Source: Boothiomyces macroporosus (taxonomy: Eukaryota > Chytridiomycota > Chytridiomycetes > Rhizophydiales > Terramycetaceae). Taken from it: a DNA stretch of 64,000 nucleotides. The notes beneath the pieces are model-generated. The model saw only the letters and a list, made by a program, of their open reading frames with translations. It ran no database searches and was not told the origin of the DNA. The stretch lies in contig JADGKB010000001.1 in the NCBI GenBank assembly GCA_027604185.1, positions 62,001 through 126,000 of the forward strand. Reading direction: 5' to 3'. A program made the position numbers and the translations under genes. Shown piece by piece: positions 19,065 to 31,779 of the stretch. Within the stretch, counting starts at the first letter, position 1, and every line of letters starts with the position of its first letter.

Positions 19065-22000
19065 ATGGTCGCATTTGAAATCTTGAATGATGAGGACCAG
19101 CAGCATATCGCAGTTGAAGATCATATTATTAGAGAAAAGGAAGTAAGCTAGGGCTAAGATAGATTGAATCCCTGCTCTCCAGATATACCAGCGCACTTGT
19201 CCGCATCAAATCAAACCCAGCAGAAACGAAAGCTGAATTTGAAAGTATTATAAAGTCGAAATATTTCAAAGAAAAGTTGGAAAAGATTAGCGATATTCAT
19301 GATTCATCAATCCATGTGTTGAAATATTGCGTTTACAAAAACTATGCGACCTTATTGGAAGGACCAGATCGGCTAAAGTATTTCGAAATGGCGATAGATG
19401 TGGACCCTTCGGATTTGAAATTGCTGTTAAAAGTCTCGGATCTAAGGATGGAAAAAGGTGATTATCAGGAATGCTTGGACAGACTGTTGCAAGCTTTGGA
19501 GCTTCAGCTATTGCCTGATGAAAGGGTAATGATTATGGTTAAAATCCAAAAGGTTTTTCTCTTTGACAACAGTTAATGTATGACTATGGGTGCTTTAGGG
19601 AAGCGCTAGAATGGGGCAATTTGGTTCTGAAATTGGATCCAAATGAGAAAACTGCACTGGGTATTAAAGCGGAAATAATCAGAGACCATTTGCATGGAGG
19701 TTATCTATTAGTATCTGATATTCCGATGCAGGAAATCTACAAATTCAAGTCAAATCCTATAACACTGTCAGTCCCACGAAAGCCCCTTTACATAGGTAAA
19801 TCAGTTTTTAATTTCTGCCAACAATGCAAAACCGCAATGCTACAACCTAAAAATATCAAATAGTAGCACTTTGAGAGATTTCACTTTAAAGCTGGTCTCG
19901 ACTTTTTTGAAAATTCAGTAATTTGGCTTGATGATAGGGCAAGCGAAGAGTTTATCCCTCATGTTAAAGTTGAAATAGTTGAAAAGGGCGAAGAAATGGA
20001 TATTGATGAACCAATAGAGCCAGAAAGTGATTTTCCAATGCCTGATGAGAATCTTCAGGAAAATCCAAATGAATACACGGAAGACGAGGAAAACTTTGGA
20101 CAGGAGGAGGAGGTAGAATCCAGCGAAAAGGAGCATCAAACTGGCGCCACTATCGATCCAATCCCTGAAAATGGCATGGATGATGATATGCAAGTTGACA
20201 CTCAGGAGATCACTAATTTGGACCTTTCTCAGAAAGCAAGCGATCCAGAGGTTCATGATGAAGACTTTAATTCACAAAAGATCACAAATACGGAGAGTGC
20301 AGAAGAACAAATGCCTTCCCCTACAATGGGAGTTGGTGCAGACAAGGAAATTGTAAAGGAGGATACGAAAGATACCACAGAGGAGGAACCAGCGAAAGAT
20401 GATGAAGAACAATCCGATAGCTCTGAAGGCACTCAAAAGAAACGAAAGCCAAAGAGAAAAAGAGTATCTGAAAGGGTAAAACGACAGCATACGGTAGAAG
20501 AAGAGGAAGAAGATTTGAAGTTGGAGGAAATTACCACTTTGAATCAAAACCTACCACCCCACCAGCAATTTACCGAAAATGGCGTTTCTATTGCTGGCAC
20601 TATTAGTGATTACACGGAATTCAACAATTATTTGGCTAGTGAATTGCTTGCCAAACAGATAACCCGAAAGAAAATCAAAAGAAAAGTACATGCGCTTAAT
20701 TTTGCATTTTGGGATCAAACGGATGATCATGCTTTTTTTACATCGACAGAAGAGTGTCAAGAATTTATAGCAAGCTTGAGTTCAAATCACCAATCTACAA
20801 TTTCAATGATAGTATGCAAGCTTATAATTAAATTGATTGAAAAGGATGTCAAAGACAACACACCTTCGGCAAAAATGTATGCAATACTAAGCGTGCTGCT
20901 TCATGTATGTTCTAGGACCACATCTGTTTTTGATTTCATTATTGGAGATCTAAGGAACTCTCCTTTCTTTGGATCTATCCATAATCAAATTGGAGCAGTG
21001 CTATTTATTGCCGAAATGCTCTTTGATTCAATCTTGGATAGCTCAAAAAAGGAATTCTATGAAGATTGTGATGAAGAAATAGGCGGAACTGGATCAATTA
21101 ATCCTTTAGTTCGATGCTCCCGATTAGATTTGTTCAACAGAGCCATGACAAAGATTAGACAATGGGCAGATACTGAAGAAGTTGATCCATCTTATGTTTT
21201 ACGATATTACTGGCTAATCGCAAAAAGAGAAGAAGTGGTTGGAACTCCATACACAGTAGTTAAATCATTGGAGGATTGCGTTGATTTCTACAATGTGCAT
21301 TATCCAAAAGGAGAGGTAGTTACTGTCCTGGCAAGCACTACAGAAAACAAGATTGACCGGGATTCGATCGCTTTCAAGATAAAATACCAACAGCTTCGAT
21401 TGCATATTGATGAAACCCAGTCCCTGATGAATGACATGAAATTGGAACAAGTAGTGGAGCGACTGGAAAGCCTGTTGTTGAACATGAGAAGCAATGTCGA
21501 AATTCCCGGAAAAGACATTATAAATCAAATGCCACCTTTAAAGCGGCTAGAGCTTATGGAGATGCTGAAGGTATCCTGTATTACATTGGGACTGGAAAAA
21601 TCTGCATTCATGAGTATTCAAGAAGGATGCTATCTATTAATTAGCTACCTCCAGGAAAAGTCTTTGGATATTTATGTTGTACTAGAAAAGGTGATTATTC
21701 ATAACCTAGTTTTCAGAACTGATTCATGAACTGGTAAATACTGTTCTTCAAGACAATTCTTGGAAGGCAAAATACTTGGAAACACCCTTGGAAGATTCAG
21801 AGTTTAGCTTTGTTGCATTTACGTGTGTAAAGATATCTTGGATAATCGCACAAAATATCAAGGATATTTCAGTTTCCCCAAAAAACACTTTTCACTCGAG
21901 AATGAGAATCTTGAAGAACTTTTGTGCGAATAGCTGGGTATTGTTTGCTCATTACCTTGCTCCAAACAGAGACGATAAGGATCAAAATGACAAATTGAGC

Positions 22001-24212
22001 GAAATTTTAATATGGGCGCACGATCAATTGGGCAAGTTTGGATTGTGTGGAGGTTCGGATGGTATATTCCTAAAGTATAACGTAAACCATATTTCCAGAT
22101 ATGGTGCGGCTTATGATCATGAAATCTACCAGTGCTATGCCTGCCTGTATGGCACAGAATTGAAAGCAAATCCAAATCAATACCTTTGGGATCATAAATG
22201 CAAGCACTCAGAGTTTGACGAACATGCTGCAGTTACCTTATTCAAATTCCTTAAGCCTATTTTGATGGAAAAAATGTCCACTTCGAATTTTAGAATGCTT
22301 CCTAAAGACCTTCGATTTTGTATGGATTTAATTTGTAAGATATATCCAGAACCACCGTTGGAGCAAGGTAATTTTTTTTAATGCAGTGTATGTAAAATCA
22401 AATCTATTGGCAATCAAAGCTCTCCTTTCCTCTGATATTCATGTGAAAACTGCTGATCCAAGTCAGTCTCAAAATCTAGCTGTAAGAATGATTCCCGAAT
22501 ACGCTAATGATATTCCAGGTAAGCTCAATTAACAAAAGTGGTGTGCTTTGATTTATTCTACATACAAGGAAAGGTTTTGCTGAACGGTTACTACAATAAA
22601 CAAGAAAAGGATTCCGCGACTGGACTCAACACCGCTATTGAGAAATTCATCCAGCATCTTGCACTCAAACCATTTGATATGGATGCGTGGGTTTCATTGG
22701 CAACTTGTTACACTGCATTGGCATATGAAATTCTGTCAGTCAATATAACTAGTTATACGGATAGAATCAAGATCGCAGAGTACCAAAAGGTACATGCCAT
22801 TAATTTAGCATGCATTTCACTGTTTTGTACGAGCGACAAAGCTTGAAAGACAACAGCGACATCAACTAACGAAATTTGATTTGGAGCAAAATGCAAATTG
22901 CCTTTGGTCTTGTTTTGCACTACTGTGTCAATCGATAATTTCAGGTACGAGTATCAGTAATTATAGCGCCAATGAATTCTATGGTTATCAAAAACGAACC
23001 TATGGTCAAAAAGCTGTGGGAGACAAAGATCAAAGAGAGCCCAGATCAAGATGTAGTGGTGCCGACATTTACAGAAAATTCTGCAGAAAAGTCCATCAGA
23101 TATCTGTATGGAATAATGGCATTTTGCTTCAAAAAAGCAATCAGTTATAATTCGGCAGAATGGAGTTACTACTATAGACTTGCACATGTTTACCGCAAGT
23201 TAGAGAAAGAACCAGACCAAGTGATTGAATGCTATTTGAAAGCAATTTCAATTATGCCTTCCGAGTCTACGTCAAAAGAACAAGATCCTATACTCGATCC
23301 AATCTACAAATGCGCATCATATCTGCTTAAATGTAAACAAAGCCGTAGTCTACGAGATGTCCATATTAGTGAAACGATTGATAAACTTTGTGCATTGCAC
23401 CCACAACTGAATGAAACATTTAAATCAGTCGCTGCTACTGGATTTTCACATCTAGCAAGTCAGCCGCTCTCAATTTGTAAACTTGTTTTTGTTCTAGTAT
23501 CGATCAAGAAAGTGGACAAGAGACGGTGGTATCACAGGCCATACTATAGGTTGGCGTGGATGTATCTCAATATCATAAAGCAGCCAGAATTGGCAAAAGA
23601 GGAGATGTGCAGTTTGTTGAATATTAAATCCAAAGCCGGCATGCGCAAATTATGGAAAACTGATCTGGAATTGTAATTTATTGCTAACCCAGACCTGGAA
23701 GGTTTTATATATACTATCACCAATACATCAAGTTCCTTATTGAAGTAGCTACACTCACAAACGACGTGAACGTGCTTTGGAACCTTTCCAAAAAGCTAAA
23801 AACTGAGGACGCAATTATGTTGCAACAGAATCTGCTTTTGGAGGCAAGAAAATCCATTCTGGCCGTTTTAAGCTCATACACCAAAGTCAGCGATCAAGAT
23901 TTTAAAGAAATGAGCGTAAAGTCAACAATAGATCCTGAAATCGAAAAGAGAATCGCTGTTACTACAAAACCAAAGACTGATTTCCACTCGTTGCATTTAG
24001 CCTGTGAATTAAAAAGAAGTAGGAAATCAGTCGAACCAGCTTTAGAAAAGTTTATCTTGAATCTTTATTGTAAATTGTATTTGGAAGCTAGTAAAACAGA
24101 AACTATTCAAACCGATCCGGCGAGTAAACCAAAAAAGTCTAGTGCCAAGGACTTGTCTAAAAATATTATGGCTAGAGCTTTAGCAATTACAAAAAATATC
24201 AAAGAAGAATAA
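19065..24212 (+). CDS. Hir3/CABIN1-type subunit of the HIR histone chaperone complex
   Basis: Exons 19065..19142, 19163..19552, 19573..19795, 19892..21690, 21710..22367, 22387..22518, 22539..22789, 22809..22944, 22967..23672 and 23693..24212, about 1,630 residues. N-terminal TPR-like repeats begin MVAFEILNDEDQQHIAVEDH; then an acidic linker and RKRVSERVKRQHTVEEEEED; then the conserved blocks GLCGGSDGIFLKYNVNHISR, EIYQCYACLYGTELKANPNQ, IKKVDKRRWYHRPYYRLAWM and PGRFYIYYHQYIKFLIEVAT. These follow the order found in fungal Hir3 and human CABIN1. The HIR complex deposits H3-H4 outside replication and represses histone genes. Eight introns are 19-22 nt. The junction at 19796..19891 is uncertain: two consecutive in-frame TAG codons lie there, and only a 96-nt GT-AG removal restores the frame. 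The stop overlaps AATAAA. Confidence 0.85.
19796..19891 (+). other. Unresolved junction in Hir3 (candidate 96-nt intron)
   Basis: The frame meets TAG TAG at 19861-19866. No GT-AG pair of about 20 nt restores it. Removing 19796..19891 (gtaaatcag ... ctttaaag) joins PLYI to AGLDFFENS in frame, but this would be four times longer than almost all other introns and would discard a readable segment (VFNFCQQCKTAMLQPKNIK). A sequencing error, a non-canonical intron or a natural stop are alternatives. Confidence 0.35.
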
Positions 24213-24235
24213 AGCCTTATTAATCTATTCATTTT

Positions 24236-25297
24236 CTATGCATCTAGTTGCTCTATTGCGTTCCGAAGCACATCTGCAAGAACAGCCGCCCTACGGCTGG
24301 TCAAGTTGCTCGCAACAAGACAAATATCTTTATAAATATCCACAAATCTATTCTGCCCTTTGTTACTCACGAGCAGATACTGTAAATCATGTAACTCTTG
24401 ATCATTTAGCGCCAACAAGCGGTTTGAAATATCAACAAGCAAGTCCATATCCATTCTAAACCAATTCAATTCGCATTCCAAATCAGTCATTGGAAGCAAG
24501 TTTTTGTTGTACACTAGTCCACTAACAAAACATAATCGTGGCAAAGAAATCATTACCAACGGATCGCATTCCAGGCAAGCATCTCTATCTAATATTCCAC
24601 TTTTCACGCATCTGTTAATAGTTTCATTCATCAAAATCTTTTTAGCAAAAGAGTACCTGAAACATACTGATATCTTCTTGTTTAGAGATCATTCCTCTTG
24701 GACTATACCTGTACATCCACTGACAAAGATGTTTTTCAAATTCTGTCCAAGCCAAATCGAATCTACGCAGAGTTGGACTATGTAAATCATAAAGTACAAT
24801 AAATCCTTGTAAGGAGGCAAAGGGTTTACCATTGTCCGTTGATTAATCTCAATCAACGTCAGGTTGAATATGCTAAACAGATGCTGGCCGCTTTCGCGTA
24901 AATCTGTGATTAATTGTAAATCAGGAGCGAGGTTATAGTATAGTGTCATTGCATGGTAAAATACAGATTCGTTGAAACCTGAGAGTAGTTCTTCCTTGTC
25001 TTGGTTGGACAGATAATCCAAGTAGCTCCTATCAATACGTTCATCCATTTCCATATAAATCAGATGGAGAGAGTCTAACAGTAGTCGTTGTTGATAATGT
25101 ACGCTAGACTGCCTGGATTGTGAATTGGGCTTCTTTTTCAGTCTAGCTATAGCGTGTTTCCAGCTTATACATGAATGATAGAAAAACGTTAGGGGTTGGG
25201 TTTCATTAAATCTCGTTCGTTCTTCATCAATTATGATTTGAGGATATAGCTCTATTACTTGATTTATTGGAATTGCCTGGGCTCCAAAGTATACCAT
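24236..25297 (-). CDS. LST2/ZFYVE28-like protein lacking the FYVE domain
   Basis: Exons 25297..24709, 24676..24657 and 24637..24236 encode 336 residues. Matches to the N-terminal LST2 region are MVYFGAQAIPINQ (compare LWFGAECLAAG), the block ILMNETINRCVKSGILDRDA, LVMISLPRLCFVSGLVYNKN and ALNDQELHDLQYLL, in the right order. LST2 proteins are endosomal regulators of receptor signalling in animals. Here the protein ends after this region, with no FYVE zinc finger, and the family's first ~90 residues also seem missing, with only 112 bp to the next gene upstream. The middle exon is just 20 nt. The first intron is 32 nt (a 35-nt acceptor is equally in frame), one of only two length outliers. Confidence 0.6.
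24677..24708 (-). other. 32-nt intron in LST2-like gene, next to a 20-nt exon
   Basis: Needed to join GCTE to DISMFQ, which then continues over a 19-nt intron to ILMNET. The acceptor could be three bases further (35 nt). The 20-nt exon 24657..24676 between the introns is one of the shortest in the window. Confidence 0.55.
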
Positions 25298-25409
25298 TTC
25301 ACGTCAACTTTTGACGCGGGCCAAAATTTGATGGAATACTATTTTTGGTATATTGCAACACTGTTATTACCAAAGTTCTTTATTATTGTAAGCAAATTCA
25401 AATTACAGG

Positions 25410-26760
25410 TTATACTTCGTCGACTACCAACTCCCTCTCCTTCTGGCCAGTCTTGTTTACCAGTTCATACTCTTCCCTAACTGATTGTTTTTCGATCACT
25501 TCCACAATCAACCCTTTAAACACGCATTCAGCTAGTAAATCATCAAGCTTGGGATATTTCTCTCGTATTGAATTCTGTTTCTTTATAATTAGTTTAAACA
25601 ATTTTGATTGGTAGATTGAGCAGTTTCTAGTTAGTGTTCACTTACTGTTTAGTATTAAATAAATCAAAGAGATAATCCCATTGAATATCTTGGCATTTCA
25701 TCATATCATAAATTTCCAACATCTTGACTACATATGAGAGATCCAATCTATGTCAGAAAGTAAGATACTGTTTCAACAAATCCACAGAAGCTACTATGTG
25801 TGATTGTGATTCTAACGCCTTCATAAACTGCAGTTTGATTGGTTCACAATAACCAGTAAATTTCATATTTGCAACAAAATCAATAATCTCGTTTCTGATC
25901 TCTGAATCAGAGCTATCTAGCATTTTCACAATATTTTCAAACATTTTCGGCAGGTTAGAGTTGGAATCCGACTCTTTTTCTGCATTATAGTTACACAATA
26001 AGGTGTTACAATCGTGTAAATCCAAGATATTTAATATTCTTAGGATTGTACTGCAAAATGCACGAACAATCTGAATATCACTGCTAACCATCTTTGTAAA
26101 CATACAATCCAAAAAGCCACTATCTCTAATCATTGCGTAGAGCGAATCTTCAGAATCTAAATATTTTTTTGTATAGATTGCAGTAAAGCAACATACAATG
26201 GCATCCTGTACTGGTTGATTGATTATTTGTTTTACCATCAAGAATATCCAGCTTTTAAAGGAAAACAATAGCCTGGGGTGGTATATTAGAGCAGTCATAA
26301 AGATCTTGCGGAAATGAAACAGTGATCCTTTAGCAGCTGGTTTCAATATGAGAAATATTTGATTAACGAGTTCATCCGTGTACACTTTCTTTAATAAGTT
26401 GTGTGGTTTTGTAATCAGCTCCATTGCGATAAAAGACTCTTTCAAATCGCTATTTCTGGGTCTTTCGTAATTGACAATCTCCAATGAAATAACAGAATCC
26501 TGATTATCTTTGTCAAACGAAACTCCAACAAGCGGATCATTTTGGCTCTCCTTGTACATGAAATCGCGATCTTTGTATAGTGTGATTCTATTTACAAAAT
26601 CTTGAATTGCTTTATCGCCCTGCAAGTAATCAGTGATTGCTGGGGATAAATAAGGCGATTTCAGCGAAAGAAATTCATCCATCAGCTTGTATTCTATATG
26701 CGGAGTGGTGGTCAAGTCATTTATGTTTAGCCCTATATGTTCAGAAGGTGATTGAATCAT
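25410..26760 (-). CDS. Alpha-helical repeat protein, possibly SAPS/PP6-regulatory type
   Basis: Exons 26760..25769, 25747..25646 and 25626..25410 encode 436 residues, introns 21 and 19 nt. The product is helical throughout: EYKLMDEFLSLKSPYLSPAI, TDYLQGDKAIQDFVNRITLY, LVNQIFLILKPAAKGSLFHF, RKIFMTALIYHPRLLF, then heat-like repeats and EKYPKLDDLLAECVFKGLIV near the end. The opening resembles the start of SAPS proteins (Sit4/PP6 phosphatase-associated), where a D-E-F/I-L segment precedes a helix telling how the chain ends with a failed repeat; the similarity is weak. Any armadillo-like scaffold would fit equally. Both introns end the upstream frame with a stop if retained. It diverges from the B-box gene by 386 bp and runs head-to-tail with the LST2-like gene. 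Confidence 0.5.
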
Positions 26761-27146
26761 GTCCGATTTAAAAAATCAAAATTTGTGGATTGTTAAAAAC
26801 ATTAAAATACTGGATGCTCTGATTACGTACTAATATAGGAACGAGAATGGGTAACTTGTTCAAGTCCAGTAATGGGTCAAGTGTTGTAAAGGACAACTGT
26901 CCACTCCACTTGGGTTATTGAGAGCTTACAGTTGGGATAAGAGAATCAGACTGGAAATGGGTGTAATCCAACCCATAATGTGCTCCCAATATAGGAAATG
27001 CTGTCAATCAAACTCCCTTTGACCAACTGAACCCCGCGGTTATAGGCCCATATGGTAAACTTTAGTTTTCTCAAATTATATATTTGAACTTGGATAATTT
27101 GGAGGTAAACAGCCATTGATATTCCACTCACGGATTTTTTCCAAAA
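26761..27146. other. Divergent intergenic region, 386 bp
   Basis: Separates the helical-repeat gene (minus) and the B-box gene (plus), so it should hold two promoters. A small inverted repeat, atgggt...acccat, lies near 26956-26976. No gene or RNA recognised. Confidence 0.4.
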
Positions 27147-30100
27147 ATGAAAAATGAAAAGTGTGATCTTTGTGTGCAAGACAGGCAGCTGCCTTCAACC
27201 GATATTTGCGAATCCTGCAAAGTTTACCTGTGCGAAGAGCACGCAAAGAACCACAAACAGACCAAGTATACCGCCCACCACAATGTAATACGATTGGAAT
27301 ATATCAATGACAAGTTCAAGGAAGAATTCCACAAACACCGGCTGGTCGTATTGAATCCAGAACTTTGTAGTACTCATCCTTCCGAAACAATTGACAAATT
27401 CTGCATGCACTGTAAGCTGTTAGTTTGTTCTTCCTGCGCGCACCAGTCACATATTTCTCATAGAACAGATACCATCACCGATGCTGTTGATGGGCTTTGT
27501 GGAGATTTCAAAATGAATATTAACCCCGATTTGACTTGCTACGAGTTGATGGAAAAAGAAGTTGAATCTACTTTCCTGAAAAAATCTGCCAAATTTGACT
27601 CTGAAATCCAACTCATGTTCAAGAAAATCAAAGCTAAAAGGGAGGAATTGTCTGTAGAGCGGAAGGCCTCGCTGTTGGAAATTCAAGATCAAAAAAAGAA
27701 TCATGTTCGGCTTATCAAAACAATGTCGGAATGGAACGATAGAACGAATCCGATTAAATTGCTGAAAGAGTATCAAGTGAACATGCGCTTTGTCAATGAA
27801 TACAAGAATAGACTGTTGGAAGATCCGAAAGGTAATATTGTTTTAACGAAGCCCCATCCAAAAAGAGGCACAAAGTATTGTCTGATGCAGTGAAATCCGC
27901 TTTGCCGTTTGTTCCAAGCTATACGCCTGAACAAAATGAACAATTGAAGGAATTAATTCGAATTGATGAATCAGAACCAAAGAAGAGTTTCAAAAAAGGC
28001 GATATCGTTGAATTACCTCCCACTAAAGTACTTTCCATCAAGCCACCTGTTACTCCATTCAATCTTGCAGTCAAATCATCTTTTAGTGGAAATGACAGTT
28101 TGCCAACTAATGAAAATCATACAGTAACTCAATCAAACTCGGTGGAAATGTCAATGGAACAAGCTGTAAATATTAATCCTGTCATTGCTGACAAAGACGT
28201 TTCAAATATTCCTGTTGTTGATGTTGAAAGTGTGTCATTATCCGAGCCTATTCTGGATGGTCAAAAACTTGCATCGGCAGCATCCTTATCCTTGCCTCCT
28301 AAACAAATGATTATTATCAAACCACCATATAAGCCAATTGAAATCAAACCGCCTGCAACTGCTGAACCGTGTAATTCGGAAATGTCTACTTCAGCAATTA
28401 ATGCTGAACCAATTTATCAGGAGGATATGACTGCTGTATCTGAATTAGTAGTGCAAGACTTATCTACAACTGTTGTCTTGCCTGCTAAACAGCCTGTAGT
28501 TATCAAACCACCTTTCAAGCCTGTTGAAATTAAGGCTCCTCAAATAGGTGCAGACTCCTCTTTGCCAAATAATGTGCAATCATCCAATGTTGATGGAACA
28601 CCCATCTCAAGTGATACAGAAATTGCAAATACAGTGGAAACTCCAATTATAATTCCTGCGAAAAAGCCTGTTATTATTAAACCCCCTTACAAACCTGTAG
28701 TGATCATGCCTCCTGCCGAAAATGAGACTGATTCATTGATTGAAAAGGATAAAAAATTGGTAACACAGCTATCGCTTGCACAAAATATTTCAAATATTTT
28801 AGATGAAGGAAAATCAATTCTTCGAAATCCTGTATTTTCAGAGTTTGATTTGAACCAAGTTAAAGACTTTACCCCCAGTTTAACTACAGCTGCGTCTAGT
28901 TCAGGTGCTAATCAATCAACTGAAACTTGTTTTGCACCCCGCTCTCCTTTGGCGAAATCAAATTCATTTTCCCTAAAGGATGTAAAAATGGATGATATCA
29001 AAGAGTTTGTACCAATTTGTGATTCCATTGATGCTGGAAATTTAGAACCAGAATTACTAGTTGATGAACAGAACTCTGACAACAAAAAGTCTTTAGATTT
29101 GAAATCCATTGTCTTGAAAGGTGTAAAGGAATTTGTACCGGGAATAGGGCTTGAAATTCACCCTTCTTTGGAAATTGATAATGTACTATCGAATAATCCA
29201 GACTCGTTTGATACTGGAGCAAAGAAACTAGAAGTGAAAAAGTCAAGTTTCAAAAATATTGTATTGGGTAATTTCAAGGAGTTTGTGCCAGCTGCAGCTG
29301 TTAACAAGGTACCAGAAAACGAGAATATTTCACCTGAAGTAAGAGGCACGACTACTTTTGAAAATGGCACAACTACTTTTGAAAATGGCACGACCAAGGT
29401 TGAATATGAGGCAGTGAATGATCCTGTTATTGTCAATCAGCCAAAGGCAAAATCACTTGATTTGAAAACTTTAGATTTGGATGTTGTCAATGATTATGTT
29501 CCAGAAAGCTCCATACTAAATATCAAAAAACTTGATGATAGCCACAATATATCAACTAAAATGGATGATGGAGCAAACAGAATCGGCAAAAAGGAAAAGG
29601 AATCCAGTCCAGGGTGTGCTGTACCCCTGGATGCCATAGTAGAATTTACTCCAACGTGCTGTTTAGAGGATGCCAATCCTACAGAAGAGACAAATAAACA
29701 TGATAATGCAGACAACAATGAAAACTCCAACATAACAGATCAAACGGTCCCAGCTGGCATCAACCTGCAATCGCTAATAGTGGATTCCGGAGAAGAATTT
29801 GAACAAGAAAAAGATGAATATCCTCGGGATCAGAATGCTCCTAAAGATACCGAGGTTGATGTCGCATCAATCGAAATTGATTTGGACATCGATTCAACAG
29901 GAAATGAAGAATGTGAAAAAACCAATCTTGAAAAGAAATCGGGCAAAAGTTTAGAAGACGATTTGCAAAATGACAGGCGTGCGTTTGTCAAACCAAGTGA
30001 GTTAGAGAAAGAACTTGCCAGAAAAGACGTTGCAGATTGGGCTAGAAGAGAGTCTGTTCTACAGGTTCCTGCTAGTGTTGATTTGCTAAATTTCGAAAGG

Positions 30101-30352
30101 GTAAATACTGCTGTGTATTCTTCAAAAGATTTGAAATCCATGAACACCTTTGATGATTTCGCTCCGTATTTCGGCAATCAAATTGATGAAGGTAATTTGA
30201 AGCCTGTGGTATACGATTTTAAGGAATTTGAAGATGCTCTTCCCAAAGACTTGTTGGTAGACAACTCGCTGGATGAGCTAATGAATACCTTGATGGGTCC
30301 AAAGGCAATTAGAGATAAAATTAAATCGGATCTGATGAAATTAAATTTGTAA
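27147..30352 (+). CDS. B-box zinc-finger protein with KPPYKP and KEFVP repeats (novel architecture)
   Basis: Exons 27147..27831 and 27852..30352 (intron gtaatattgttttaacgaag, 20 nt) encode 1,061 residues. Residues 1-110 carry two B-box-like zinc modules: CDLCVQ...CESCKVYLCEEHAKNH and CSTHPSETIDKFCMHCKLLV followed by CSSCAHQSHISH. A coiled coil lies at about 130-215. The rest is acidic and disordered with two repeat families. One is (I/V)IIKPPYKPIEIKPP, seen near residues 381, 444 and 500. The other is LKxIVLKGVKEFVP, in variants near 564 (VKDFTP), 611 (IKEFVP), 652 (VKEFVP), 702 (FKEFVP), 772 (VNDYVP) and 823 (IVEFTP). A conserved-looking C-terminus follows (FDDFAPYFGNQIDEGNLKPV). B-box plus coiled coil recalls TRIM proteins, but no RING is present. 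Function unknown; the repeats look like short linear docking motifs. Confidence 0.8.
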
Positions 30353-30379
30353 TAAATAGAATATATTGCAGATACATTG

Positions 30380-31779
30380 TTACAATATCACTGAATCCCC
30401 AAGAGCTAGTGATGGAGTATAAGAAGCAGGTTCATTTTGGGATTGCACATATGATTCTCCAAGTTCGCCTGTGGGAATTTTGACTGAATTTCCTACATCT
30501 ATGACGACTGATGGATACCTCGATGATGTTAAAGTTGGCTTGTCGCTATTCAAAATGTCAAGTTCGGACTGATTGAAAACCTGGTGCTCTAATAGTTGAT
30601 CTACCGAAAGCACATCAAATGAAGATCCTTGCCCGCTGTCATGCGCAGTTGCATCTGATACATCTAGTTTCGGCATTGCAAAAGGTAAAGTAGTTGATTC
30701 CGGTTCAATTTTTGGTGTACCTGGCTTGGTTGGTGTATGACAAGTACCAAAATAAATGACAATAGCGTGAAAGAAACCTTTCATATTGATGGATGCGGAA
30801 AAGAAGGGGTGCACGTATGTGAAATAGAATGGGCCTGGGAAGCTCTTTGTACTCTGGACAATATAGACAAAGTAGGTATCTGAAAGGAGAAAGGGCAACC
30901 AGATAATGATATTGACTACACTGAATAGAAGCATGAACCTGTACATTGCAACGAGACTTTTAGGTGTTTGCTCTTTTTTGATTCGAGGGTTTATAGCAAT
31001 TAGGCAAAGGGAATAAAGTGTAACCATGGCGATAAATACAATCCATAGTACTACAATTTCCACAGTCCAAAAAACAAAGTATTCTGCGTTGGTGTAGTAG
31101 TTGTACCAGTCATAAATCAGAAAGCCAAGAGGTGGAAGAGCCATGAGTAAGATTATCCTGTAAGGAACGTTGAAATCAGACATGATGATGTAGTATGCAA
31201 CAATGGCTATGGCAAGTGTCAAGAAAGCAGATAAGCGGAACGAGAATCCGTAAAGCAAACCACACGGTTGAACAAAGTAATGCTTGATGCTATTATCGGT
31301 AAATACATCGTATCCAATGTCATTCGAAAAGTGGAAAACTAGGTCAGCTTAACATTACAGTTCATAATTAGGTCAAGGGCCAAAAGTACCTTTACAAGTA
31401 CCCCAAAATTGTTTTTCGGCAGCTTGTTGAAATGAAATGCAATTACAACACCGATTATGCCCAATCCTGTGGATACGAATTCTACTATATGGTCGGCAGT
31501 CCACTCAAACATGTTTGTTCTGATTTCTCTTGGTACTTGTAGTAAAAAGTGAAACACGATTCCCAATTTGGAAGTAAGTTGATCCTGTATTTGGACTGTT
31601 GAGTTGCTCTTAAATAGTAGTTGGAAGGCCCTCGATTCAAGAAAGATTATTGCGCTGGGTACATGACTTTGGGAGTCTATAAAATTGGAATCAGAAAATA
31701 CTATGGAGGGCTCAATGATTGCAGTGCAATTAAGCATCATGCGTGAGAGATGGCCAATTACAGAGACAGTAAATCTCAA
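30380..31779 (-). CDS. Seven-transmembrane receptor-like protein (putative GPCR)
   Basis: Exons 31779..31359 and 31338..30380 encode 459 residues; the 20-nt intron gtaatgttaagctgacctag lies in helix 2. An N-terminal region of about 105 residues is followed by seven hydrophobic segments: HIVEFVSTGLGIIGVVIAFH, NFGVLVKVLLALDLIMN, FSFRLSAFLTLAIAIVAYYI, YRIILLMALPPLGFLIYDWY, EIVVLWIVFIAMVTLYSLCL, YRFMLLFSVVNIIIWLPFLL and SINMKGFFHAIVIYFGT. A Cys in QPCGLLYG before helix 3 fits the extracellular disulfide of GPCRs. The C-terminal 140 residues are soluble and Ser/Thr/Pro-rich. The pattern recalls cAMP/glucose-receptor type fungal GPCRs, but no class-defining motif is clear. Ligand unknown. Upstream exons are possible because residues 1-15 are weakly supported. 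Confidence 0.65.
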
